Assembly (NCBI GenBank): GCA_902492065.1
Contig: CABUKE010000004.1
Location: 121,459-185,458 of the forward strand
DNA: 64,000 bases
From: an uncultured Eubacteriales bacterium
GTDB taxonomy: Bacteria; Bacillota; Clostridia; UBA1381; UMGS1253
Direction of reading: 5' to 3'
In this document: positions 52,501 through 60,616 of the stretch, piece after piece
Position numbering within the stretch: position 1 is the first letter of the stretch
Layout of the letters: every line of letters begins with the position of its first letter
Notes under the pieces: model-generated
Seen by the model: only the letters and a program-made list of their open reading frames with translations
The model's database searches: none
Told to the model about the DNA's origin: nothing
Made by a program: the position numbers and the translations under genes

Positions 52501-52923
52501 CCCATGTCGGAGGAGGAGGCCGCATTTGCGGTGCAGGAGAGCATGAAGCTTGACGGCCTTGTGCTGAATGACGAAGGCGTGATTGCGGACATGGACCGCA
52601 ATTACCGTGACGGGTCAGCGTTTTTGCCGGTCAAGATGAATAAAAACGGCAGTACCCGAATCAACTCGTCCGTGGCGACGATGCAGCAGTTCCGTGTGCT
52701 GTCCGACTATGTGAAGGGAACGCTGCGGCAGATCGGCGACAGTATTTTACATGGGAAAATCGACATTGCGCCGTACAAAAACGGCGAACAGTCGCCGTGC
52801 TCGTACTGTGCATATAAGAGTGTGTGCAAGTTCGACGTGTCGCGTCCCGGAAATGGATACCGAAAATGCGGCAAAGTCAAGGCGGCTGAGGTTTGGGAAA
52901 AGTTTGGTGAAAACAGAGGATAA
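49555..52923 (+). CDS. addB: AddB subunit of the ATP-dependent helicase/nuclease
   Basis: Double-strand break end resection with AddA. The 1122 residues start with a Walker A loop (YGRAGSGKTHA) and contain a helicase-like core without a full set of motifs. Cys in YSQCPFSYFIEY (about residue 767) and the C-terminal cluster CSYCAYKSVCKF (about 1081-1092) make the 4Fe-4S clamp. The RecB-type nuclease residues lie in YRVIDYKSG. ATG follows GAGGGGAAA. addA follows after 26 bases. The length is usual. Confidence 0.95.
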   Translation: MQITVLYGRAGSGKTHACMETIKSLVKTGARAVMLVPEQFSYRTEKLLVDAAGAASSETAEVLTFSRLAGRIFLQKSGAAKLPISAAGKNMLVYRALVTVRSGLTTYALATEKLGFVDQISALISEFKRYGVTPQQLEELCAQADDPALKGKIGDLAQIYRVYEELFLEDYCDFEDNLYTAAAQLAESGCLDGTHVFIDEFSDFLPQHYKMIEAMCDCAASITVCLCVDDALDTQGVFAPAARTFYKLKKLASEMGIGFSTTYFPRNLLHRERPALQHLEKQYTRYAPAPFAGETKDISIFEALNVYSEIEQAARRIVALCRDGGYRWRDIALCCGDADTYFEPVKMIFSRYGIPCFLSEKTAAAEHPLVLTILSALDILAGGFRYEDVFAYLKAGFANVSAQEADLLENYVLATGATRRAWLDDKPWSYKSDFTPQQAEANLQIDEIRRRVAAPLIKLREGIGSRRTVREACTAVYAFVCDLEMGARVERLVEEFKQQGEFVLANRYSRIWNSILNILDQMVLTAGDKKIGMEQFRNLMETGLLKEQMGIIPQAADAVSVLDVSLARASECRCLFALGTNCGAFAGSAVQEGILTDREREAIAALGLELAPTAREASFDARFLVYKAVTKPSERLFLSYAVAGMDGAALPESDLCRNVRRMFADVEQKDDLQGGGEADIHMLGTGDGALGTLALQMGDAAPGRVRGLWNGIFQWYQEQERYREKTALLQRAAVYTNAAQQLPERQMAQLYHSGLNTSVSRLERYSQCPFSYFIEYTLKAKERKVLKLGAPDIGSLLHAVLEAFTKRIMQEGKAWREIDEDYCEAAVTTIIDELCEEIFAGSPLMGKAMQYLLLRLKRSLVRCAKLVVLHIAAGRFEPVGSEVRFGSDGQLRAVVVDLTSGKKLKIHGLIDRIDACETEDGTYYRVIDYKSGSKTFSLENIYHKLDLQLVVYLDAAMQQKRGAKPAGMLYFRIQEPMTAASGPMSEEEAAFAVQESMKLDGLVLNDEGVIADMDRNYRDGSAFLPVKMNKNGSTRINSSVATMQQFRVLSDYVKGTLRQIGDSILHGKIDIAPYKNGEQSPCSYCAYKSVCKFDVSRPGNGYRKCGKVKAAEVWEKFGENRG

Positions 52924-52949
52924 CACAGCGCAGCAGAGAGGGGAAGGCA

Positions 52950-55900
52950 ATGGCAGTCAACTGGACAGATGAACAAAAAAAAGCGATTGAGACTGAGGGG
53001 TGCAACCTGCTCGTCGCGGCGGCGGCAGGCTCCGGCAAGACGGCTGTGCTCGTCGATCGGATCGTCAATCTTGTCGCAGATGGGAAAACGGATATCGACG
53101 GCCTGTTGGTGACGACGTTTACAGAGGCGGCGGCCAAAAAGATGAAGCAGGAGATTGCCGATGAGATGAAGAAGCGGCTGGAGGAGCCCCCAGGCGACAG
53201 GCGGCTTGCGCGCCAGCTTGTCCTGCTTGCGCGCGCAGATATCTGTACGATTGACGCGTTTTGCCTGAAGGTCGTGCGCGCAAACTTCCACACGCTTGAC
53301 ATTGACCCGGACTTTTCCATTGCGAATGAAAACGAGGCCGAGCTTCTGCGCGAGCAGGCGGCGGAGGAGCTGTTTGCGCGCTTTTATGAAGAAAATGACG
53401 AGGAATTTTATAATCTGCTGGAATGCTATGCACAGACGCGCGGCGACGCGGCGCTGACCGAGGTGGTCCTGCGCCTGCACAGCTTTATCCGCACTATGCC
53501 GGACTACGAGGCATGGATGAAACAATGCGTTGACAGATATGCGTGTGATGCGGGCGTATTTTCCAGCCCGTGGGGCGAGGTCGTGCGCCAGACCACGGAC
53601 ACCATGCTGGACGGGTGTATTCAAAGTGTGCGTGACGCACTTGTCTATGCGCGGGAAACGGACGAGATGGCAAGCTATCAGGCTCCACTTACGCTCGACG
53701 AATCCGCGTTGCTCGACATGAAGTCCGCGCTGAAAGCGGCGGACTATGACGCTCTTGCGGCGAAAATGCGCGCGTTTAAGCCCGCGGCGGGCGGTCGTGC
53801 GAAGCCGAAAACGCCGGACGAGGTCAAGGCCCCCGTCGCGGAGCGGCGCGAGGCGGTGAAAAAGCGGATAGCAAAGCTCGCGCTCGACTTTTATTATTCC
53901 GACGAGGCGGGCATCCGGGCTGAGTCCGCCTATGCCGCCCGGCAGGTGCGCGCGCTGTGCCGCATTGCGGCGGAGCTGGAAGCGCGGTTTTTTGAGCTGA
54001 AAAAGCAGCGCGGCATCCTCGACTTCGGCGATGTAGAACACCTCTGCCTGTGCGCGCTGACCGAAAAGAAAGAGGATGGGGGCGTTGTTCCGTCAGCGGC
54101 GGCGCGGCGTTTACAGGAAAAGTACAACATGATTCTCGTGGACGAATATCAGGATTCCAATGAATTGCAGGAGACGATCTTTTCGCTGATTGCGCGCGGT
54201 GATAATATCTTTATGGTCGGCGACATCAAGCAGAGCATATACCGCTTTCGGCACACGAACCCGCTTCTGTTTAAACAGAAAAAGGATACCTATTCGGCGG
54301 AGAAAGGCAGTAACCGCAAAGTTATCATGTCGCGGAATTTCCGTAGCCGGAAGGAGGTCATTGACGCCGTAAACTTTATCTTTTCCCAGACTGCTTCCCC
54401 GCTCGTCGGGGAAATCGACTACGATGCGGAGGAGGCGCTCAACCTCGGCGCGGATTATCCGCCGTGCGAGGGGGCGGGCGGCCCGGTAGAGATACATATT
54501 CTCGGCGGCGAAGAGGAGGAAGAAGAAACAGACGAGGAGCTGGACGCACAGGGCGGCGCAGCGGCGGAGGCCGCGCGCGTGGCGCGACGGATTCTGGAGC
54601 TGAAGCGCGAGGGCTTCCCGATTTACGACAAAAAGACGGGCTACCGCCCCGTCCAGTACCGCGACATGGTAATTCTGATGCGTTCGCCCAGCGTGGATGC
54701 GCAGGTGTTCACCGAAGTATTGCAAAGCTATGGGATTCCGGTGTTCTCCGATGTGGGCGGGGGCTATTTTGTCACCGAAGAGGTCGAGCTTGTCCTGTCG
54801 CTGTTAGCCATTATTGACAACCCCATGCAGGACATCAAACTGCTGGCGGTAATGCGTTCGCCGATTGGTGGGTTCGACGACGCAGAGCTTTTGGAAATCC
54901 GTATGCGCGATAGTGCGTCGGATATCTATGGCGCGCTGCGCACTTGTGCCGGCGGGGAGGACGCGCTGGCGGAGAAATGCGGCACCTTTCTGGAAAAGCT
55001 GGAAAAGTGGCGCGCGTGGTCCCTGTACCAGCCGGTGCATGAACTGATCTGGTCGCTCTATCAGGATACGGGCTACTATGACTTTGTTGCGGCGATGAGC
55101 GCGGGCCGTCAGCGGCAGGCGAACCTGAAGCTGCTTGTCGAGTATGCGCGCGGCTATGAAAAGACGAGTTTGAAGGGACTGTTCCGGTTCGTGAGCTACG
55201 CCGAACGCGTCAAAAACGCGAACCGCGACGTAGGCGGGGCGAAAATCCTCGGTGAAAATCAGGACGTTGTCCGTATTATGAGCATTCATAAAAGTAAAGG
55301 GCTGGAGTTTGGCGTGGTGTTTGTGACCCGCCTTGCCAAACAGTTTAATAGAAAAGACTTGAGCAAGCCGGTGCTCATGCACGGCGCGCTGGGGATTGGC
55401 GTGGACTTTATCGACTGTGAGAACCGCTACCGCTATCCTACCTTCATCAAGCGCGCGATTAAAGAAAAGCTTCGGCTTGAGCTTTTGTCGGAGGAACTGC
55501 GCGTGCTCTACGTTGCATTAACGCGTGCGCGTGAAAAGCTGATTTTGACGCTTGCGCCGCGCAATGTGGAATCGTCGAAAAAGAAGTGGCTGTCCGGCGC
55601 ACGCGCGGAGGGCGGCGTGCTTCCGCTTTATTATACCGCCGCGGCTGCGGGGCTGTCGGACTGGGTCGGTGCGGCGGCGCTGCGCCATGAGGCGTGCCGC
55701 GCTTTTGCGGGCGAGTATATTGCCTGCCCGGAAACGGAGGCAAAGTTAAGCCTCTATACCGGGTGGGACTGTGCTACGGCGGCGGAGATACAGGCAGGAA
55801 CAGTGCAGGAGGAAATGCCGCAGCCGCAGAACATGGAGGAGATTTGTGCCGCGCTTGGGTGGAGCTACCCCTACGCCTCGGTAAAAAAAGTCCCGACAAA

Positions 55901-56540
55901 GGTATCCGTGACGGAGTTGAAGCGTATTGTCAACAATGAAATTGATTTGGGTGAGGCAGCGCTCTATGACACGGGTTTGCTTGCTGCGCCAGCCTTTTTG
56001 TCACAGGAACAGCAGCTCAGCGCGGCGCAGCGGGGAAGCGCGCTCCACTTTGTATTGCAAAACCTCGACCTGCGCGGTGCGCTGGACACGGAAGGGATAA
56101 AACAGCAGATTTCCGGTATGGTAGAGCGGCAAGTCATTAAGCCGCAGCAGGCCGAGGCAGCCGATGCGGAAAAGATTGCGCGCTTTTTTGCCGCGCCGCT
56201 TGGACAGCGTATGCTGAAAAGCTCAAAAATCGTACGGGAAATGCCGTTTGAGATTGCGCTTGATGCTTCTGTTTTGCCCGGTGTAGACGTGGTAGGCGAG
56301 CAGGTTTTGCTACAGGGAATCATCGACTGTTATTTTTATGAGGACGACGGGATTGTGTTAGTCGATTATAAAACAGACCATGTACGTAGCCGCGCGGCTG
56401 CGGCGGCGGTCAAGGAACGGTATGCACCGCAGATTACGCTTTATGCGCGCGCGCTTGAGCAGATTACGGGCAAAAATGTGAAGGAGAAAAATTTGTATTT
56501 ATTTTCTTGCGAAAGTGTGGTAAACTATACGCGTACATGA
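52950..56540 (+). CDS. addA: AddA subunit of the ATP-dependent helicase/nuclease
   Basis: UvrD-type 3'-5' helicase and nuclease. The 1196 residues have Walker A LLVAAAAGSGKTAVLVDRI, Walker B ILVDEYQDSNELQ, the motif VRIMSIHKSKGLEFGVVFV and VLYVALTRAREKLIL, and the C-terminal RecB-like nuclease with IVLVDYKTDHV. It forms the dimer with AddB. ATG follows AGGGGAAGG. Its stop is 41 bases before the next start. Usual length. Confidence 0.96.
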   Translation: MAVNWTDEQKKAIETEGCNLLVAAAAGSGKTAVLVDRIVNLVADGKTDIDGLLVTTFTEAAAKKMKQEIADEMKKRLEEPPGDRRLARQLVLLARADICTIDAFCLKVVRANFHTLDIDPDFSIANENEAELLREQAAEELFARFYEENDEEFYNLLECYAQTRGDAALTEVVLRLHSFIRTMPDYEAWMKQCVDRYACDAGVFSSPWGEVVRQTTDTMLDGCIQSVRDALVYARETDEMASYQAPLTLDESALLDMKSALKAADYDALAAKMRAFKPAAGGRAKPKTPDEVKAPVAERREAVKKRIAKLALDFYYSDEAGIRAESAYAARQVRALCRIAAELEARFFELKKQRGILDFGDVEHLCLCALTEKKEDGGVVPSAAARRLQEKYNMILVDEYQDSNELQETIFSLIARGDNIFMVGDIKQSIYRFRHTNPLLFKQKKDTYSAEKGSNRKVIMSRNFRSRKEVIDAVNFIFSQTASPLVGEIDYDAEEALNLGADYPPCEGAGGPVEIHILGGEEEEEETDEELDAQGGAAAEAARVARRILELKREGFPIYDKKTGYRPVQYRDMVILMRSPSVDAQVFTEVLQSYGIPVFSDVGGGYFVTEEVELVLSLLAIIDNPMQDIKLLAVMRSPIGGFDDAELLEIRMRDSASDIYGALRTCAGGEDALAEKCGTFLEKLEKWRAWSLYQPVHELIWSLYQDTGYYDFVAAMSAGRQRQANLKLLVEYARGYEKTSLKGLFRFVSYAERVKNANRDVGGAKILGENQDVVRIMSIHKSKGLEFGVVFVTRLAKQFNRKDLSKPVLMHGALGIGVDFIDCENRYRYPTFIKRAIKEKLRLELLSEELRVLYVALTRAREKLILTLAPRNVESSKKKWLSGARAEGGVLPLYYTAAAAGLSDWVGAAALRHEACRAFAGEYIACPETEAKLSLYTGWDCATAAEIQAGTVQEEMPQPQNMEEICAALGWSYPYASVKKVPTKVSVTELKRIVNNEIDLGEAALYDTGLLAAPAFLSQEQQLSAAQRGSALHFVLQNLDLRGALDTEGIKQQISGMVERQVIKPQQAEAADAEKIARFFAAPLGQRMLKSSKIVREMPFEIALDASVLPGVDVVGEQVLLQGIIDCYFYEDDGIVLVDYKTDHVRSRAAAAAVKERYAPQITLYARALEQITGKNVKEKNLYLFSCESVVNYTRT

Positions 56541-56581
56541 AATCAAGAGGCCATTCATTCGGGTACAAAGGAGGAAACGTA

Positions 56582-57085
56582 ATGGTAAAACGGAGCGTAT
56601 ACAGCAGCGTCAGCCGGGCGCGTAAAAACCCAGCCAAAACGGTTGCAATTGTATTGGGGATTGTCGCCGCACTGCTGCTTGTTTTTATTATCTGGTGCGT
56701 GATTGCCTTCTCCACGGGCGGGGGTGCGTTCACCAGCCAGGCGGAGGACATCAGCACGCTGAAAATTCAGCTTGCAGAAAAGGATGCGGAAATCAATACG
56801 CTCAAGGAGCAGGTGATAAAGCTGGAGGAAGAGAACCGGCAGCTTCAGAGCGGGCAGCCAACGCCGGACCCGAACACGACGACGCCTCCGCCGACTGAAA
56901 CGCCGACCCCGCCTCCAACGAGGACGCCGACCCGTACACCGGCGCGTACCTCCACGTCAACCCCGACGCCCACACCTCCCCCTACTTCTACGCCGACTCC
57001 AACACCTCCGCCGGAACAGACTCCAGAGGTACCTCAGGTACAGGATACGGAGGGGCAGGGCCGGCAGCAGGTGCCGGAACAGTAG
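56582..57085 (+). CDS. Single-pass coiled-coil membrane protein with a Pro/Thr-rich tail
   Basis: A 167-residue protein with no recognised family. There is a basic N-terminus, one transmembrane helix (about 20-44, TVAIVLGIVAALLLVFIIWCVIAF), a coiled coil (about 55-85, DISTLKIQLAEKDAEINTLKEQVIKLEEENRQL), then a tail of about 70 residues built of short PTPPPT and RTPT units ending in Glu/Gln-rich sequence. ATG 56582 follows AAAGGAGG. The tail is the type that crosses the wall or carries a stalk. It is 41 bases after addA. A function cannot be stated. Confidence 0.75.
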   Translation: MVKRSVYSSVSRARKNPAKTVAIVLGIVAALLLVFIIWCVIAFSTGGGAFTSQAEDISTLKIQLAEKDAEINTLKEQVIKLEEENRQLQSGQPTPDPNTTTPPPTETPTPPPTRTPTRTPARTSTSTPTPTPPPTSTPTPTPPPEQTPEVPQVQDTEGQGRQQVPEQ

Positions 57086-57125
57086 GGATAAAAATGTGTA
57101 TACGACAAAAAACTTTGTAAAATCC

Positions 57126-57154
57126 TTGACATTCGTATAAAATATTAGTATAAT
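57126..57154 (+). promoter_or_regulatory. Consensus promoter of DUF177-rpmF
   Basis: TTGACA, 17 bases, TATAAT, a perfect sigma-A consensus 28 bases before the start. Confidence 0.9.
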
Positions 57155-57182
57155 ATCACTTGCGGCTTTTATGAGGTGGAAG

Positions 57183-57686
57183 ATGGAACTGAATTTATCA
57201 GAAATTATTAAAAACGATGGAAGTGAAAAGGATTTCCACGGACAGATTGACATAGAGCCGGTTAAGTACATGGGCTTTACCGTGTCGTTTGACGGTGGTG
57301 TGGACGTGTGCGGCAGTGTAAAAAACATTGACGGCGTAATGGAGCTTACGGCCGATATGAGCGGTAAGCTGCAAAGCAATTGTGCGCGGTGCATGAAGCC
57401 GGTGGAGGAAGCGTTTTGCATAAAGATGGAAGAAACGCTTGTCCAAGAGGGCACGCAGGCGGCGGAGGACGAGGACGTAATCGTGTTTGGCGGTTACAGC
57501 GTTGCGCTCGATGAAATTGTGCTCAATAACATTCTTATTCATATGCCGGTCCGGTATTTGTGCCGGGAGGACTGCAAGGGCCTGTGTCCGATGTGCGGTA
57601 AGGATCTGAATGAAGGAGAATGCGGCTGCAAGCGGGAGGAAATCGACCCGCGCTTGGAAGTGTTATCAAGATTCTATGATAAATAA
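57183..57686 (+). CDS. yceD: DUF177 (YceD-family) protein
   Basis: A 167-residue protein of the family that lies before rpmF in many bacteria and is linked to large-subunit rRNA accumulation. The central CARCMKPVEE, then YLCREDCKGLCPMCGKDLNEGECGC forms a cysteine pair set that could bind zinc. ATG 57183 follows GAGGTGGA. rpmF follows after 34 bases under the same promoter. Confidence 0.92.
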   Translation: MELNLSEIIKNDGSEKDFHGQIDIEPVKYMGFTVSFDGGVDVCGSVKNIDGVMELTADMSGKLQSNCARCMKPVEEAFCIKMEETLVQEGTQAAEDEDVIVFGGYSVALDEIVLNNILIHMPVRYLCREDCKGLCPMCGKDLNEGECGCKREEIDPRLEVLSRFYDK

Positions 57687-57720
57687 AAGTAATTTTTTAC
57701 GATAACAGGAGGTGTATCCC

Positions 57721-57900
57721 ATGGCAGTACCGAAGGGAAAAGTTTCGAAAGCAAGAAGAGATAAAAGACGTGCAAACTGGAAGCTGGAGGCGCCGAACCT
57801 TGTGAAGTGCCCGAATTGCCAGGAGCTGAAAATGCCGCACCGTGTATGTGGCAGCTGCGGTTATTACAACGGCAGAGAGGCTTTGAAAAAGGCTGAGTAG
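57721..57900 (+). CDS. rpmF: 50S ribosomal protein L32
   Basis: A 59-residue 50S protein. The typical N-terminus AVPKGKVSKARRDKRRANWKL and the zinc ribbon CPNCQELKMPHRVCGSCGYYNGR with four cysteines are present, so this is the zinc (C+) form. ATG follows AGGAGGTGTATCCC. It ends at a strong terminator. Confidence 0.98.
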   Translation: MAVPKGKVSKARRDKRRANWKLEAPNLVKCPNCQELKMPHRVCGSCGYYNGREALKKAE

Positions 57901-57928
57901 TACTTAGTATTTGGATTGCCTGTGATGG

Positions 57929-57953
57929 GCGGACGCATTGCGTCCGCTTTTTT
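57929..57953 (+). terminator. Terminator after rpmF
   Basis: GCGGACG-CATTG-CGTCCGC followed by six Ts. Confidence 0.9.
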
Positions 57954-57976
57954 CATACCCGATTTTTCATATGCAG

Positions 57977-58005
57977 GCATAGCGCGAATAAAATTCCCAT
58001 ACCTT
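57977..58005 (+). promoter_or_regulatory. Possible sigma-E-type sporulation promoter
   Basis: GCATAGC, 14 bases, CATACCTT, close to the sigma-E -10 CATACAHT and with a partly matching -35. The downstream YlmC/YmxH gene is a sporulation family, which fits. Based on pattern only. Confidence 0.3.
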
Positions 58006-58024
58006 AGAAGTGGGAGGTGGTTGT

Positions 58025-58279
58025 ATGCTTCGCGCAGGCGACCTGCGGCAGAAGGAGGTCATCAATGTCGCGACAGGGATGCGGCTTGGATTTGTGAGCG
58101 ACGTGGAAATTAACTTTGAAAACGGCTATATCGACGCAATTGTTGTGCCGGGGCCGAGTAAGATGCTGTTTTTCAGCAAGGCGGACGACTATGTGATTCC
58201 GTGGAAGGATATTGTCCGTGTGGGCGACGACATTATTCTGGTGGATATGCCCGCACCGGAAAACAAACCGCGCAGATAG
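58025..58279 (+). CDS. YlmC/YmxH-family PRC-barrel sporulation protein
   Basis: An 84-residue PRC-barrel-like protein: RAGDLRQKEVINVATGMRLGFVSDVEI, then PGPSKMLFFSKADDYVIPWKDIVRVGDDIILVDM. The family occurs in endospore formers; its exact role is not settled. ATG 58025 follows GGGAGGTGG. It is between rpmF and nrdR and has a candidate sporulation promoter. Confidence 0.9.
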   Translation: MLRAGDLRQKEVINVATGMRLGFVSDVEINFENGYIDAIVVPGPSKMLFFSKADDYVIPWKDIVRVGDDIILVDMPAPENKPRR

Positions 58280-58280
58280 C

Positions 58281-58309
58281 TTGCAAACGACGGATACATG
58301 GTGTATAAT
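58281..58309 (+). promoter_or_regulatory. Promoter of nrdR
   Basis: TTGCAA, 17 bases, TATAAT, 43 bases before the ATG at 58353. Starts right after the ymxH stop. Confidence 0.75.
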
Positions 58310-58352
58310 GGTATGGAATTATGTTTACACTGTGTATGGGGAGGAAAGCAGG

Positions 58353-58808
58353 ATGAAATGCCCATTTTGCGGATTTGAGGACAGTAAGGTGATTGATTCC
58401 CGTCCGACCGAGGAGGGAAGTTCCATCCGGCGCAGACGCGAGTGCATTGGCTGCGGCGGGCGCTTTACAACATATGAAAAAATTGAAACAGTACCGCTTA
58501 TCGTGATTAAGAGTGACAGCTCGCGTGAGCCATTTGACCGTCACAAGCTGTTAAACGGGCTGATGCGTGCGTGTGTGAAGCGGCCGGTTCCTACGGTGGA
58601 GCTCGATAAGATTGTCAATGAGATTGAATCCTCGATGTCAAATTCGCTTCGGCGGGAATTTACGACCAAAGAAATCGGGGAGATGGCAATGGACAAGCTG
58701 CGCAATCTCGACGAGGTGGCGTATGTCCGGTTTGCTTCGGTCTACAGACGGTTCCAGGACGTTGACACGTTCCGTAAGGAGCTGAACAAGCTGTTGGGAG
58801 ATAAATAA
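58353..58808 (+). CDS. nrdR: Transcriptional repressor NrdR
   Basis: Zinc- and ATP-cone-binding repressor of ribonucleotide reductase genes. The 151 residues match the family: zinc ribbon MKCPFCGFEDSKVIDSR..CIGCGGRFTTYE and the ATP-cone region FDRHKLLNGLMRACVKRPV. ATG follows GGGGAGGAAAGCAGG. It has its own promoter. No nrd gene is within the window. Confidence 0.97.
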   Translation: MKCPFCGFEDSKVIDSRPTEEGSSIRRRRECIGCGGRFTTYEKIETVPLIVIKSDSSREPFDRHKLLNGLMRACVKRPVPTVELDKIVNEIESSMSNSLRREFTTKEIGEMAMDKLRNLDEVAYVRFASVYRRFQDVDTFRKELNKLLGDK

Positions 58809-58844
58809 AACGCTGTTGGAAAGCGGCGTTTTTGGAGGAATGTT

Positions 58845-59705
58845 ATGCCGGGATTTATTGATTTGCATACGCATACCTGTGCTTCGGACGGTTCTATGCG
58901 TCCGGAGGAGCTGGTGCGGTATGCGGAAGGCTGCGGTCTTGACGCGGTCGCCGTGACGGACCATGACACGGTCGCGGGACTGGAGGCAGCGCATAAAGCC
59001 GCGCAGGGGCTGTCGATTGAAGTGGTGAACGGAATCGAGCTGAGTGCCGACTATCCGCAGGAGCTGCACATTTTGGGGTATTTTATTGACCCGTATGCGG
59101 CAATCCTGCAAGGCGCGGTACACCAGCTCCAAAAGTGGCGCGGCGTGCGTAACGGGCAGATGATTGCGCGGCTGTGCGAGCTGGGATTTGCCATCACGCC
59201 GGAGGAGGTGCTCGCACGCAAGCCGGGTGCGGACATGGCGAGCATTGGACGCGTTCATATGGCGCTTGCAATGGTGGAAAAAGGCTATATCGCGACGGTG
59301 CAGGAAGCGTTCGACGAATACCTGACCAAAACGGGAAAGGCGTACATTGAGCGGCAGCGGTTCTCGCCGCAAAAGAGCATTGAGATTATCAAGCAGGCGG
59401 GCGGTTATGCGTTTTTTGCACACCCGATTCTGACTGTGAAAGACCCGGATGAGCTTGCACCTTTAGTTGATGAGCTGATAGGGTACGGGCTTGACGGAAT
59501 TGAGTGTTATCATAGTGCGATGACGGAAGAATATAGCACGCTGTGCCGCTCCATATGCGCCAGTCACGGGCTGATGGTCAGCGGCGGGTCGGACTTCCAT
59601 GGAGAGAACCGGCCGGAGGTAAAGCTCGGGCAGGTATACGGCGGTCGGTATGTTGAGACAGATATTTTATTGGAGATTAAGCGCAGGATTGGGCTGATAG
59701 ATTAA
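58845..59705 (+). CDS. PHP-domain phosphoesterase
   Basis: A 286-residue PHP enzyme with the metal motifs in order: DLHTHTCASDG, AVTDHDTV, NGIELSAD, LHILGYFID, FAHPIL and GSDFHGEN. The arrangement fits the RNase AM / 3',5'-nucleoside bisphosphate phosphatase (YciV-like) group, which acts on nucleotides or short RNA; the polymerase-type PHP of PolC is not meant. It follows nrdR by 36 bases in which a small stem and ribosome site lie. Confidence 0.9.
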   Translation: MPGFIDLHTHTCASDGSMRPEELVRYAEGCGLDAVAVTDHDTVAGLEAAHKAAQGLSIEVVNGIELSADYPQELHILGYFIDPYAAILQGAVHQLQKWRGVRNGQMIARLCELGFAITPEEVLARKPGADMASIGRVHMALAMVEKGYIATVQEAFDEYLTKTGKAYIERQRFSPQKSIEIIKQAGGYAFFAHPILTVKDPDELAPLVDELIGYGLDGIECYHSAMTEEYSTLCRSICASHGLMVSGGSDFHGENRPEVKLGQVYGGRYVETDILLEIKRRIGLID

Positions 59706-59715
59706 AAGAAAAACG

Positions 59716-59749
59716 AACAGGCATAGCCAAGTGGCTATGCCTGTTTTGC
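59716..59749. terminator. Terminator shared with the end of the minus-strand gene
   Basis: Stem AACAGGCATAGCC / GGCTATGCCTGTT with a four-base loop and a T-run. The right arm encodes the last residues and stop of the convergent nucleotidyltransferase gene. Confidence 0.85.
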
Positions 59750-60496
59750 ATTGATTTGTGAGAGCATGTACGTTGCAAATTCCTGCAAAAGTTCTGCGTC
59801 AAGAGGGCGGGGCGCATGGCCGGCGTAGCGTTTGCGCGCCTCCGCCGCCACTGCGCCGTACTTCGGCGGCAGAATTTTTTCGCCCCAAACGCCGCCGTCC
59901 TTTTTGGACAGGACAAGCCCTTCTTTTATATACGCAAGTACGCGGCACAGGTTCAAGACGACGTATACCGGGTTTTCCTCAATAGCTTCCGCCGCATTTG
60001 CAATATCGTCCTTGATGCTGTCTATATAGCGGGAGGCGGGCACAGGACCGAACACGTACGCCTTGTCCTCGCCCAAAAGCGTGCGGCCTACGGCGCGGAT
60101 TACGGTAAAGTGTGCGGCAAGGTCTTTGTCTGTGCCGCAGCTATTTTGGCAGTAAGCTGTTTTGTCCGCCATGCACGCCGCCTTATGTGCGTTGGAGAAA
60201 TGCAGCTCATACGGCGTAGGGTAGGCAAAATGCGTACAGTACCGCCGCAGGACGACGCTCATCTCGAACCCTTTGGGGGGAGCGGATTTGTCGAGCGACA
60301 AAAGGCATATAAGCAACGCCTCCTTATCCTCCGACGCGGGCGCCTCCTCAGTCACAACGATAAAATCAATGTCACTTGTATCCCAATTGAAACAGCCAAA
60401 AGCGAGAGAGCCGTGTAGATAAATGCCGACGAGGTTCTGCCCTAAAATTTTGGCATATGTGCGCGCCACCACATCCAAAAGCGCCCATTCCTTCAT
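59735..60496 (-). CDS. Nucleotidyltransferase resembling aminoglycoside adenylyltransferases
   Basis: A 253-residue protein with the nucleotidyltransferase signature YLHGSLAFGCFNWDTSDIDFIVV (metal aspartates) and a C-terminal helical domain (DLAAHFTVIRAVGRTLLGE, NPVYVVLNLCRVLAYIKEG). This is the layout of ANT(9)/ANT(3'') aminoglycoside adenylyltransferases and DUF4111 relatives. Whether it acts on an antibiotic is unknown. It overlaps the terminator of the convergent PHP gene. Confidence 0.78.
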   Translation of the reverse strand: MKEWALLDVVARTYAKILGQNLVGIYLHGSLAFGCFNWDTSDIDFIVVTEEAPASEDKEALLICLLSLDKSAPPKGFEMSVVLRRYCTHFAYPTPYELHFSNAHKAACMADKTAYCQNSCGTDKDLAAHFTVIRAVGRTLLGEDKAYVFGPVPASRYIDSIKDDIANAAEAIEENPVYVVLNLCRVLAYIKEGLVLSKKDGGVWGEKILPPKYGAVAAEARKRYAGHAPRPLDAELLQEFATYMLSQINAKQA

Positions 60497-60584
60497 TGCC
60501 GATTCCCCCCTGTAAGAACTATTTGTATTATACCAGTGTTCGAAACAACCGTCAATCAGGCGGCGCGTATTCGGCCTTAGCTAA

Positions 60585-60616
60585 TAAAAAAACGGTGCAT
60601 CTGCACCGTTTTTTTT
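60585..60616 (-). terminator. Terminator after pflA
   Basis: AAAACGGTGCA / TGCACCGTTTT with A/T runs at both ends, just past the pflA stop. Confidence 0.88.

Noticed and set aside
56870..57040. Possible CRISPR or tandem repeat in the Pro/Thr-coding region
   Set aside because: Repeats are irregular codons for PTPPPT-type units with no spacer structure.
57160..57182. ATG 57171 as the start of the DUF177 gene
   Set aside because: No ribosome site upstream, whereas GAGGTGGA precedes ATG 57183.
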